Below are positions 1 through 6,297 of a stretch of 8,124 nucleotides of DNA, in pieces; the first letter of the stretch is position 1; each line of letters opens with the position of its first letter. Origin of the DNA: Candidatus Nanohalarchaeota archaeon (GTDB lineage Archaea; EX4484-52; B79-G9); NCBI GenBank assembly GCA_017610525.1, contig JAFCBW010000047.1, positions 1 through 8,124 on the forward strand, written 5' to 3'. A program made the position numbers and the translations under genes. The notes beneath the pieces were generated by a model that did not search any database, was not told where the DNA came from, and saw only the letters and a program-made list of their open reading frames with translations.

Positions 1-62
1 TGCAGGACAAACAATATGATACCAAAACTTACAACAAAACCCGCAATCCCCAGAGACTTCAT
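1..62 (-). CDS. N-terminus of a membrane or secreted protein (partial, runs off left edge)
   Basis: An ATG at 62-60 opens a frame to the left edge giving 20 residues, MKSLGIAGFVVSFGIILFVL, and two more bases. A single lysine followed by an uninterrupted hydrophobic stretch is typical of a signal peptide or a first membrane segment, so the product probably enters the membrane or is exported. A TATA-like decamer at 84-93 is centred 26-27 nt before the ATG, the archaeal box A distance for a transcript starting at the start codon. I therefore read the gene as leaderless, which fits the absence of a Shine-Dalgarno site. The rest lies outside the window, so no function can be assigned. Being so short, the frame alone proves little; promoter placement plus hydrophobic N-terminus make the case. 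Confidence 0.6.
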   Translation of the reverse strand, partial: MKSLGIAGFVVSFGIILFVL

Positions 63-83
63 GAAATACAATACACGATTTAT

Positions 84-93
84 CTATATATAG
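84..93 (-). promoter_or_regulatory. Archaeal TATA box (box A) for the partial gene ending at base 62
   Basis: The decamer CTATATATAG is a perfect palindrome. Its centre lies 26-27 nt upstream of the ATG at 62, the usual TBP-site distance from an archaeal start site. The call rests on sequence and spacing only; being palindromic, the box has no intrinsic direction. Confidence 0.55.
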
Positions 94-106
94 TTGACGT
101 CGTTAC

Positions 107-306
107 TAAATTGACAAATTTAACCAAAAACCAAGAGATGTCAATCTATCCGGGGAAATCAAAGATTTCCTGGATTTTCGAAATGCCCACCCATTTCGAA
201 TTTCGAAAATTGGAAATTTGGTACAAATTTTCAAAATCCTAAAATTGCATGGCAATTTTAAGGATATGGTGAAGACATCTGTCAAAATAGTTATGTCTTC
301 AACCAT
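107..306. repeat. Palindrome-dense non-coding segment, a run of adjacent short inverted repeats
   Basis: This gap between the PHP stop and the promoter of the left-edge gene is almost entirely inverted repeats. 110-116 pairs with 139-145 (7 bp), or alternatively 107-112 with 117-122 (6 bp). 154-160 pairs with 164-170 (GGAAATC, 3-nt loop). 177-185 pairs with 192-200 (TTCGAAATG), or alternatively 174-184 with 200-210 (11 bp). 210-220 pairs with 224-234 (one G-T, loop GTA). 236-248 pairs with 252-265 (13 bp, one bulged A, loop ATG). 266-278 pairs with 293-306 (13 bp, one bulged A, 14-nt loop). On the minus strand it would be the 3' untranslated region of the PHP mRNA. It could be a structured RNA, a decayed mobile or repetitive element, or a protein-binding array; the sequence alone does not decide. 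Confidence 0.6.
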
Positions 307-310
307 AAAG

Positions 311-970
311 CTAATCTTCAATCCACCTGTTAAATGCCGGCTTAAAAAAAACATTGGCAAAAACCTTCATATGAACAAATTTCGATGCCCTGCTGCCATA
401 CGGCACACCTTTCCCTGAAACCAGGTTCTTCAAGATATCCTTAATAGAACTCGCATCAGGCAGCTTTGTATACATTCTCCCTATATCCTTGTACCTGTGC
501 GCATCACTTCCTGCGCAAACAGGCAGCTCATTTTTTCTGGCAATATACCCTGAAAGATTATTCTCATAATCAAAATACGCCATTCCATTCATAACCTCCA
601 TCGCAAAAGCGCACTTTATCTTTCTATACGCAAAAACCGAACCCTTCCTCCAGAAACAGAACGGGTGCGGCAGTATAATCGTCCCCCCGAGATCATTTAT
701 CTGATTGACAGTATCCTCTACACTCATGAGTGGCTTTATCCTCTCATCAATATTCAATGCAATGATCTCCCCTCCCCTCGTCAATATCTCCTCCCCGCGA
801 ATAAGGGCAAAACCATCATCAAGCTTCTGCTTAAAATCACCAACCTGATTATGGTCAACAACCGCAACACCATCAAGCCCCCTCATCTTCGCAGTCTCAA
901 CAATCTTCTCAATTTTCATAAAGCAGTCCGAAGAATATTTAGAATGGACATGGAAATCAATTTTCATCAT
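311..970 (-). CDS. PHP-domain metal-dependent phosphoesterase
   Basis: The 219-residue product is a stand-alone PHP domain, a trinuclear-metal hydrolase fold found in histidinol phosphatase, polymerase-associated domains and many small phosphoesterases. The metal-binding motifs appear in order: FHVHS at residues 6-10 (H7, H9), a DH pair at 39-40, GEE at 59-61, PHP at 101-103 (H102), and GSDAH at 154-158 (D156, H158). All expected ligand regions are present, so the enzyme should be active as a hydrolase. The substrate is unknown; a sugar phosphate, nucleotide or small phosphodiester are all possible. Two adjacent ATGs (970 and 967) begin the frame. No Shine-Dalgarno site is seen, and a TATA-like element centred near 995 predicts a transcript starting at about 970, so translation is probably leaderless. 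It is transcribed divergently from the GT2 gene, and its 3' flank is the inverted-repeat segment. Confidence 0.9.
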   Translation of the reverse strand: MMKIDFHVHSKYSSDCFMKIEKIVETAKMRGLDGVAVVDHNQVGDFKQKLDDGFALIRGEEILTRGGEIIALNIDERIKPLMSVEDTVNQINDLGGTIILPHPFCFWRKGSVFAYRKIKCAFAMEVMNGMAYFDYENNLSGYIARKNELPVCAGSDAHRYKDIGRMYTKLPDASSIKDILKNLVSGKGVPYGSRASKFVHMKVFANVFFKPAFNRWIED

Positions 971-975
971 GAACT

Positions 976-1000
976 TAATTTATAAATCAAATATTTATAG
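976..1000. promoter_or_regulatory. Shared A+T-rich divergent promoter of the PHP and GT2 genes
   Basis: The 52-bp gap between the divergent starts (970 and 1023) contains TTTATAAAT (979-987) and ATATTTATA (991-999). The second is centred at 995, which is 28 nt from the GT2 ATG and 25 nt from the first PHP ATG, both box A distances for leaderless transcripts. Read on either strand it is a good TATA element (ATATTTATA or TATAAATAT), so one TBP site may serve both genes. The TTTATAAAT box is too close (12 nt) to drive PHP but could be an alternative upstream site for GT2. Confidence 0.55.
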
Positions 1001-1022
1001 GTAAATACACTAAGACAATAGA

Positions 1023-1685
1023 ATGGTAAAAATAATACTTCCAACAAAAAACGAAGAAGAATCTCTCGCACAGACAATAGACGAAATCAGATCAGTCTGC
1101 ACATGCGAAATAATAGTCGTCGACGCGCACTCAAAAGACAGGACAGTAGAAATAGCGAAAAGCAAAAACGTAGCCGTAATCTACGACCATGGCAAAGGAA
1201 AAGGCGAAGCCCTGCGCACCGCTTTCGCTTATGCCGATGACGACGTCATATTTGTGGACCCAGACGGCACATACCCTATTCAAAAAATGCCCCAATTCAT
1301 AGAAGCCCTGAAAACCCATGATTCCATCTATGGTGAGCCTGTAGAATACACAAAAAACGCGATGCTATGGCAGTATCACGTAGGCCGCAGGATAACAAGA
1401 CTGATATTCTACTTATTATACCATACAAGCGGCAACAACATGAGCGGCTTTCGCGCCCTCAAAAAATCAGCAATAAAAAAAATGGCACTCGAATCAGACG
1501 GTTTCGGCATAGAAACAGAAATCGCAGCAAAATCAGTAAGATTGAACCTCAAAACAAAAAGCATCCCCATCAGGTACGACTGCCGCAACGGCGCATCAAA
1601 ATTCCGCGGCATAAAAGACAGTCTTGTGGTCTTGCGCGCACTATTCAAATACCGCATCGCTCCCCTTCCAGCATCTCATCAATAA
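1023..1685 (+). CDS. Family 2 glycosyltransferase, dolichol-phosphate-mannose-synthase type
   Basis: The 220-residue product is a GT-A fold, family 2 transferase. It starts with the typical beta strand and nucleotide-binding segment VKIILPTKNEE (2-12), followed by VVDAHSKDRT (32-41) and the metal/nucleotide motif VDPDGTYP (78-85, DxD at D79-D81). The acceptor side has SGFRALKK (141-148), FGIETE (161-166) and a Y-x-x-R-x-G-x-SK stretch (184-193), as in polyprenyl-phosphate sugar transferases. No C-terminal membrane domain is present, so this is the short soluble or membrane-associated form. The likely reaction is transfer of a sugar from an NDP- or GDP-sugar to dolichyl phosphate at the cytoplasmic face. 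The ATG at 1023 has no Shine-Dalgarno site but lies 28 nt from the centre of a TATA element, indicating a leaderless transcript. Its last 41 bp overlap the convergent MurG-like gene. Confidence 0.88.
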   Translation: MVKIILPTKNEEESLAQTIDEIRSVCTCEIIVVDAHSKDRTVEIAKSKNVAVIYDHGKGKGEALRTAFAYADDDVIFVDPDGTYPIQKMPQFIEALKTHDSIYGEPVEYTKNAMLWQYHVGRRITRLIFYLLYHTSGNNMSGFRALKKSAIKKMALESDGFGIETEIAAKSVRLNLKTKSIPIRYDCRNGASKFRGIKDSLVVLRALFKYRIAPLPASHQ

Positions 1686-2826
1686 TATCCACAATCTTTT
1701 GCTTGGCCCTGCATTTATCAATCCTGTCAGCCACATTTCTTAACTCTGCCAGATTAGTTTCATTATCAAAAGTATCACTAATCAATTCAGGCAGTTTCTC
1801 AAGCTCATCCTGCAAAATCATCTGAGCAATGCCCTTTTCCTTCAGGTGCTTTGCAAGAGCTTCCTGCTCAACCTGCTTCGGCTGCGGGATAAGAATCGAC
1901 TTCTTAAAAAAAGCAAGAATATCACAAACCGTAGTATAACCCGATCTCGAGACCACCACATCCGACGCTTTGATGAGTTCATACACATCACCGATCCACC
2001 TGACATACCTGATATTTTGCTTGTCCTCATGCTCCCCCGGCGCCTTGATAATAAATGTCCACCCCTTCATCTTCATTAACTCATCCTCTATCGCGAGAAT
2101 CTTCTCCTCAAGCGCAAAAGGGCTGTGCTTGGGTCCGCTTATCATAATAACACACAGGTTGCCGCACACATTCAGCCTCTCTTTGATCTTCTTTTGAGCA
2201 TCATAATCCGCCGGCACAGAACCGACAAGCGGCCCTGTATAAACAACCCTCTCAATCTCAGTGACAGAATAGGGGTATATATTCTCATGCGGTTTCAGAT
2301 CCAGCACTGCCACCCTCCTTCCCATCTTAACAGAAAAGTTGTGTATCTGTATTACAATATTCCTTATGATCTTACTGCTCAGGGGAAAATCCATCTGGTG
2401 GTCAACATATATAGCAGGAATCCCCAGGCTTCTGCCAGTACAATGCCCTATGCTTCCGTCAGATATAACAACATCCGGTCTTTCTTTCCTTAAAATACTC
2501 CTCTCCCGCAAAAAAAGCCGTGCTATGCCGATCAGGATCAACGGTAGTCTCACAACCGTACCTCCAATATCAAAAGACCCGTCAGCCCTGTCTTTCCAGT
2601 CAACAGCAGGCAGTCCATAACAAAAGAATCCCTCTTTTTGCGCGAATTCAACTCCCGGTCCCCACGTTCCAAAAATTACTTTATCCCCTCTCCTACAAAG
2701 AACATTAGCAACAGAGAGCATCCTTCCCACATGCCCAAGCCCCAGTCCATTACAGGAAATATATACTTTCAATTTAGGTCTCATGGCATCTGGCTCACAG
2801 TCATTGGATGATTTCATATAACTCAC
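1645..2826 (-). CDS. MurG/GT28-like glycosyltransferase (GT-B fold)
   Basis: The product of up to 393 residues is a GT-B transferase related to MurG, diacylglycerol glycosyltransferases and archaeal relatives. The N-terminal domain has the acceptor-side signature NGLGLGHVGR (26-35). The C-terminal domain has VVSRSGYTT (291-299) followed by PQPKQVEQEA (314-323), the nucleotide-sugar binding region. The family transfers a sugar to a lipid acceptor at the membrane; the exact acceptor is unknown. The listed start is a GTG that overlaps the stop of the upstream reductase gene by 4 bp (GTGA). ATGs at 2817 (residue 4) and 2784 (residue 15) are alternatives; the last gives MRPKLKVYIS, closest to the usual family N-terminus, but no Shine-Dalgarno site decides. 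It is the last gene of a three-gene operon and ends inside the convergent GT2 gene. Confidence 0.85.
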   Translation of the reverse strand: MSYMKSSNDCEPDAMRPKLKVYISCNGLGLGHVGRMLSVANVLCRRGDKVIFGTWGPGVEFAQKEGFFCYGLPAVDWKDRADGSFDIGGTVVRLPLILIGIARLFLRERSILRKERPDVVISDGSIGHCTGRSLGIPAIYVDHQMDFPLSSKIIRNIVIQIHNFSVKMGRRVAVLDLKPHENIYPYSVTEIERVVYTGPLVGSVPADYDAQKKIKERLNVCGNLCVIMISGPKHSPFALEEKILAIEDELMKMKGWTFIIKAPGEHEDKQNIRYVRWIGDVYELIKASDVVVSRSGYTTVCDILAFFKKSILIPQPKQVEQEALAKHLKEKGIAQMILQDELEKLPELISDTFDNETNLAELRNVADRIDKCRAKQKIVDIIDEMLEGERCGI

Positions 2827-3914
2827 ATAAATTTCTCAGTTTCATCAATAAGATTCAAAAACCTCTTCACAAAAAACAGCTTCAACAGATGATGCTTCAT
2901 CGCAAACTCAAAAACTTTCAACTGCATTCCACTCTTTTTAATGTCATGCACAAGATCCTTGCAATAAAATTCATATTTCTCAAACCGCCAGGAAGAAAAA
3001 TCATCATACCTGACAGCATCATAACACACATCAGCCGCAGCCCTCCCGCTGACAATAGCAGGCTCGATGCCTGCCCCCACAAAAGGATACACAAACCCTC
3101 CTGCATCCCCGCACAAGAGAACTCTCTTTTTGTGATTGTGGGTACTTTCAAGCATCTTCATAGGTATCATATGCGCCTTGACATCCCCTGCCCGAAGGCC
3201 AAGTCTCAGAATCATTTCATCAAACCGCTCCCTAAGTTTCCCGGACCTCGAAACCTTAGTCCCAAGCCCGACATTTATGCGCCCGTCCTTCGGTATGACC
3301 CACTCATACCCGACAAAATCACGATAAAGATATCCCACAGCGCAATTCCCAAACCTCTTCTCAATCTCCTTATTGCTCATCTTGATCTCAGACTCAATTG
3401 CAAGCGCAGAATCCTTCCCACTCCATCCGCTATTCAGCCCGGTCTTCCTTGCGACAACACTATTCACACCGTCAGCCCCGATAACAACTTTCGAGACAAA
3501 CGTCCCCTTATCACAGACAACCTTCACCTTACGAGAATCAGCGCAGACATCAGACACCATGCAATTATCAATCAACTTCGCACCCGACTCAACTGCTTTC
3601 TTAGTAATAAGATAATCAAATTTTTTGCGCGAGAACATAAAAGACGGATACTTCACATCCATCATAAGCTCCCCTTCAAAATAAACCCTGCACCCCTTCG
3701 TTCTCCTCTCAACAATATCTTCAACATCAGTACCATATATCCCGACAACATACCTGATGGTCGGGCAAAACATCCCCCCGCACGCTTTATCACGCGGCAG
3801 TTTCTCTTTTTCCAAAAGCAAAGTCTCAAGCCCGAACCTGGCGCACTTTTCAGCAGCCGCACTCCCCCCCGGTCCAGCCCCAACAACAATCACATCATAA
3901 TCGTACATATACAT
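2823..3914 (-). CDS. Geranylgeranyl reductase family FAD-dependent protein
   Basis: The 363-residue flavoprotein belongs to the geranylgeranyl reductase family, which hydrogenates double bonds of isoprenoid chains; in archaea these enzymes saturate ether lipids and dolichols. It opens with a Rossmann FAD motif, VVGAGPGG (10-17), followed by the family signature PRDKACGG (40-47), GADG (146-149), the substrate-site motif GYEWVIP (202-208), and the second FAD motif CGDAGGFVYP (268-277) with GAGIEPAIVSGRAA (280-293). Length is close to the family norm. Because the family is broad, the substrate could be archaeol, a polyprenyl phosphate or a quinone tail. The ATG at 3914 is 9 nt after the stop of the upstream membrane-protein gene; an ATG at 3908 is an alternative. 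The stop overlaps the GTG of the MurG-like gene. Tight spacing implies one mRNA and translational coupling. Confidence 0.9.
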   Translation of the reverse strand: MYMYDYDVIVVGAGPGGSAAAEKCARFGLETLLLEKEKLPRDKACGGMFCPTIRYVVGIYGTDVEDIVERRTKGCRVYFEGELMMDVKYPSFMFSRKKFDYLITKKAVESGAKLIDNCMVSDVCADSRKVKVVCDKGTFVSKVVIGADGVNSVVARKTGLNSGWSGKDSALAIESEIKMSNKEIEKRFGNCAVGYLYRDFVGYEWVIPKDGRINVGLGTKVSRSGKLRERFDEMILRLGLRAGDVKAHMIPMKMLESTHNHKKRVLLCGDAGGFVYPFVGAGIEPAIVSGRAAADVCYDAVRYDDFSSWRFEKYEFYCKDLVHDIKKSGMQLKVFEFAMKHHLLKLFFVKRFLNLIDETEKFM

Positions 3915-3923
3915 AAGACCCTT

Positions 3924-4565
3924 TCACGCCAAAATATTTAAAACCCACTCACCAAGCCACGAAAACACAACATAATTAAACCACACATGCGAAATCCCAA
4001 AAACAACCCCTCCGAAAAGCGGCGCCCTGTAAACAAGATAATAAAGCCCGCCAGTCAGCACATCATAAAGTACAGTAACCCCCACACCAAGAGCCACAAT
4101 ACTCCATGAGCCCAACCCCGCAGCGCCGCCGGCAAATGCCGCAACACAGATACCCAGGAGCGCAACAGGCAGATACCGGGCCTCCTCTTTGGTATAGACA
4201 ATACTCACAGGATAAGCAACCAGCCCCACGATGGCACCCATGATCGGTCCGTAAAGCACAGCACAGATCACAGTACCAAAAACCCCAAGCTCAATCCCAA
4301 GCGGAAATCTTATATGCCTCTGGTACATCCTGGATACTACCGCAAGCACCGAAAAACAGGACACCACAAGAAACGGCCTGAAAAACACACCCAAAAACAC
4401 CATCCCCGCAGTAGCCATAACTGCATATCTCCATGACTCAGGAAAAAAAGAACCCGCATCCTGCAAAGAAACATTGTCGCGCACAGGAACATGTTCCTGA
4501 TTGCCTGCGCAACACTCCGCACCCCCGATACCCCTCAAAACAATCCCGATAAGCCATCCGAACAT
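3924..4565 (-). CDS. Multi-pass membrane protein, resembles an ECF-transporter S component
   Basis: The 213-residue product has about five or six hydrophobic stretches, roughly at residues 47-62, 64-80, 90-124, 131-148, 152-178 and 183-212. Residues 91-114, IELGVFGT followed by YGPIMGAIVG, and the end with FNYVVFSWLG resemble substrate-binding S components of energy-coupling-factor transporters, small membrane proteins that capture vitamins or metals. This is a resemblance by pattern only. The N-terminus (1-45) is less typical, with two adjacent cysteines (18-19). I chose the ATG at 4565: AGGT at 4576-4573 is 7 nt before it. A TTG two codons upstream (4571) would put that site too close. It is first in the operon with the reductase and the MurG-like transferase, so a role in lipid or precursor handling is also possible. 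Confidence 0.75.
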   Translation of the reverse strand: MFGWLIGIVLRGIGGAECCAGNQEHVPVRDNVSLQDAGSFFPESWRYAVMATAGMVFLGVFFRPFLVVSCFSVLAVVSRMYQRHIRFPLGIELGVFGTVICAVLYGPIMGAIVGLVAYPVSIVYTKEEARYLPVALLGICVAAFAGGAAGLGSWSIVALGVGVTVLYDVLTGGLYYLVYRAPLFGGVVFGISHVWFNYVVFSWLGEWVLNILA

Positions 4566-4572
4566 AAACAAA

Positions 4573-4595
4573 ACCTGATAGCGCCGTGGTCAGGT
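4573..4595 (-). promoter_or_regulatory. Hairpin that covers the ribosome-binding site of the membrane-protein gene
   Basis: On the minus strand, ACCTGA (4595-4590) is followed after 11 nt by TCAGGT (4578-4573), a perfect 6-bp inverted repeat. The right arm contains AGGT, the only Shine-Dalgarno-like site before the ATG at 4565. If folded in the mRNA it would hide the site, as in translational attenuators or thermosensors. The stem is short, so this is a tentative reading. Confidence 0.3.
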
Positions 4596-4668
4596 CGCCC
4601 ATCAGTTATCATCTTTAGTCAAACAAGGCTGAAGTCATCACTCCACGACAGAAATGATTAACCCCTTA

Positions 4669-4680
4669 ATTTTTAATATC
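4669..4680 (-). promoter_or_regulatory. Candidate TATA box for the membrane protein / reductase / MurG-like operon
   Basis: On the minus strand, GATATTAAAAAT is the most TATA-like element in the 141-bp gap before the ATG at 4565. It would start transcription near 4648 and give a leader of about 80 nt containing the 4573-4595 hairpin. It lies just beyond the terminator of the upstream operon, consistent with an independent transcription unit. Confidence 0.4.
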
Positions 4681-4691
4681 TAATGAATCAG

Positions 4692-4704
4692 AAAAAAACA
4701 AAAA
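4692..4704 (-). terminator. U-rich archaeal terminator of the mevalonate operon
   Basis: Immediately after the TAG stop of the DUF35 gene (4709-4707) the minus strand reads TTTTTGTTTTTTT: 12 T residues in 13. Archaeal RNA polymerase terminates at such T tracts without needing a hairpin, and none is evident here. The tract separates the three-gene operon from the one downstream. Confidence 0.65.
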
Positions 4705-4706
4705 CC

Positions 4707-5126
4707 CTACAGGTTCTCATGCGTAATCGGCATAAACTTCAGGCCGTATTGCACAATCCCTTCCTTCCCATCCTCATAGATCTTCCTGAAAGTAGTCTCA
4801 ACACGCAGCCCCATCCCGAGTTTCTCATCATCGCAGTCAACAACCTGCCCGACCACATTAGGACCATTATCATCCATCTTGACAATAGCAAGCGCATAAG
4901 GCGCGCCCTTCTCAAACCCTGCCGGCGGCGCAGAAACCACAGTATAAGTAACAATCTCTCCATAATTGCTGAACTGCTTCTCAACAATCTTCCCGCCTCT
5001 CCTGCATTCAGGACAGACCTCCCTTGGAGGATAAAAACCTGTCTTGCACTTCTCGCAATAAGTACCGATAAGATGATACTTATTCCTGAATCGCCTCCAA
5101 AGCATAGGTACAGATGTTCTGTGCAT
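4707..5126 (-). CDS. DUF35 zinc-ribbon/OB-fold acyl-CoA scaffold protein
   Basis: The 139-residue product has the DUF35 architecture: a short N-terminal helix (about 6-18), a four-cysteine zinc ribbon (C24, C27, C38, C41; CEKC and CPEC) and an OB-fold, roughly 45-135. In archaea this protein bridges acetoacetyl-CoA thiolase and HMG-CoA synthase in one complex with a shared CoA-binding site, letting the unfavourable thiolase reaction be pulled by the synthase. It sits directly after those two genes here, which fits. The start is set at the ATG at 5126 (MHRTSVPMLW), because AGGAGG (5140-5135) lies 8 nt before it. The ATG at 5132, two codons earlier, leaves only 2 nt and overlaps the thiolase stop, so it is unlikely. 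The stop is followed at once by a U-tract terminator. Confidence 0.93.
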   Translation of the reverse strand: MHRTSVPMLWRRFRNKYHLIGTYCEKCKTGFYPPREVCPECRRGGKIVEKQFSNYGEIVTYTVVSAPPAGFEKGAPYALAIVKMDDNGPNVVGQVVDCDDEKLGMGLRVETTFRKIYEDGKEGIVQYGLKFMPITHENL

Positions 5127-5131
5127 AATCA

Positions 5132-6286
5132 TTACCTCCTGAAAATATTAACCACGCACGTAGCGCCGCTTCCACCCACATTATGTGTCATGCCGATTTC
5201 AGCACCATTGACCTGCCTCTTGCCCGCATCCCCGCGAAGCTGCAGGACAATCTCACTCGCCTGCTTGATGCCGGTAGCACCCACAGGATGCCCGCATGCC
5301 TTCAGGCCGCCCGAAGTATTGACCGGGATTTTGCCGCCAATCTGCGTATTACCATCCTCGATAAACTTCCCACCGACACCCTTCTTACAGAACCCAAGAT
5401 CCTCGCATGCCATAACCTCTGCAATCGTAAAGCAGTCATGCACCTCGCACACATCAACATCCTTCACACCAATACCTGCCATCTTATAAGCTACCCTCGA
5501 AGCATCCACAGCCGCCTGTAATCCAGTCAGAGACTTCCTGTCATGCAGTGCAAGAGTATCTGATGCCTGCCCGGAACCCGTAACATACACCGGCGTATCG
5601 CAATATTTCTTGGCAAGATCTTCTCTGCACAAGATGATAGCAGCTGCGCCATCAGTAATAGGCGAACAGTCAAGCAAAGTCAGGGGACTAGCAATCATCG
5701 CAGAATTAAGAACCTTATCAACAGTAATCTCAAACGGGTACTGGGCGACATCCTTATTCATGGTAGCATTATGATGGTTCTTGACAGCAGCAGAGGCCAT
5801 CTGCTCATGTGTCGTCCCGAAATCATGCATATGCTTTCTTGCCATCAGCGCATAAAGCCCTGGAAACGTCATCCCGTGAAAACCTTCCCACTCTTCATCA
5901 GCAGCCCCCATAAGCCCTGTAGTAGCATACTCTGTGGAAATATCAGTCATCTTCTCAGCTCCGCCCACAAGCACAACATCACTAAGCCCTGCCATGATTG
6001 AAGACACACCCTCTCTAAGCGCAAGACTCCCTGAAGCACACGCACCCTCAACACGCGTCGACGGGATGCTGACACCTACTTGATCTGCCACAAGCGCCCC
6101 AAGATGCTCCTGTCCTGAAAACCTTCCTGCACTCATATTCCCGATAAACATAGCATCAATATCCGCAGCACTGATATTAGCATCACTGATAGCCTTGACT
6201 CCTGCCTCAAGAGCAATATCCCTAAGTGACTTGGTCCACACTTCCCCGAACTTCGTCAATCCGACACCAATAACTGCAACACGCAT
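5132..6286 (-). CDS. Acetyl-CoA acetyltransferase (archaeal acetoacetyl-CoA thiolase)
   Basis: The 384-residue thiolase-fold enzyme condenses two acetyl-CoA to acetoacetyl-CoA, the first step of the mevalonate pathway. The nucleophile cysteine is in EGACASGS (C83 of 80-87). The histidine regions are EVHDCF (H283) and CGHPVGATG (H333), the arrangement of archaeal/SCP2-type thiolases. The start is the ATG at 6286 (MRVAVIGVG): AAGGTG (6297-6292) stands 5 nt upstream, and the sequence begins at the first beta strand as in the family. A frame extension to 6325 adds 13 residues overlapping the end of the HMG-CoA synthase gene and is rejected. With this start there are 10 nt between the upstream stop and the ATG. 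The last codons (AGG AGG) double as the ribosome site of the DUF35 gene. Confidence 0.95.
   Translation of the reverse strand: MRVAVIGVGLTKFGEVWTKSLRDIALEAGVKAISDANISAADIDAMFIGNMSAGRFSGQEHLGALVADQVGVSIPSTRVEGACASGSLALREGVSSIMAGLSDVVLVGGAEKMTDISTEYATTGLMGAADEEWEGFHGMTFPGLYALMARKHMHDFGTTHEQMASAAVKNHHNATMNKDVAQYPFEITVDKVLNSAMIASPLTLLDCSPITDGAAAIILCREDLAKKYCDTPVYVTGSGQASDTLALHDRKSLTGLQAAVDASRVAYKMAGIGVKDVDVCEVHDCFTIAEVMACEDLGFCKKGVGGKFIEDGNTQIGGKIPVNTSGGLKACGHPVGATGIKQASEIVLQLRGDAGKRQVNGAEIGMTHNVGGSGATCVVNIFRR
5135..5140 (-). promoter_or_regulatory. Ribosome-binding site of the DUF35 gene, inside the thiolase stop region
   Basis: AGGAGG, a full anti-16S match, formed by the last two arginine codons of the thiolase. 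The 8-nt gap to 5126 selects that ATG over the one at 5132. Confidence 0.8.
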
Positions 6287-6291
6287 ATCTA

Positions 6292-6297
6292 CACCTT
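6292..6297 (-). promoter_or_regulatory. Ribosome-binding site of the thiolase gene
   Basis: AAGGTG on the minus strand, 5 nt before the ATG at 6286. Its first base is the last base of the HMG-CoA synthase TAA stop (6299-6297). It decides the thiolase start. Confidence 0.75.

Noticed and set aside
107..306. A CRISPR array as an explanation for the repeat-rich segment.
   Set aside because: The inverted repeats differ from each other in sequence and there are no identical direct repeats with regular spacers.
106..360. An 84-codon minus-strand frame overlapping the end of the PHP gene.
   Set aside because: It is out of frame with the PHP gene, runs through the inverted-repeat segment, has no ribosome site or promoter of its own and matches no family I know.
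2808..3941. A 377-codon plus-strand frame across the geranylgeranyl reductase gene.
   Set aside because: It is the antisense of a gene with complete FAD and family motifs; its composition (rich in proline, histidine, isoleucine) is typical of a reverse-frame artefact.
4683..5489. A 268-codon plus-strand frame across the DUF35 gene and the end of the thiolase gene.
   Set aside because: It is antisense to two well-supported genes, begins inside an A-rich terminator region and shows no domain.
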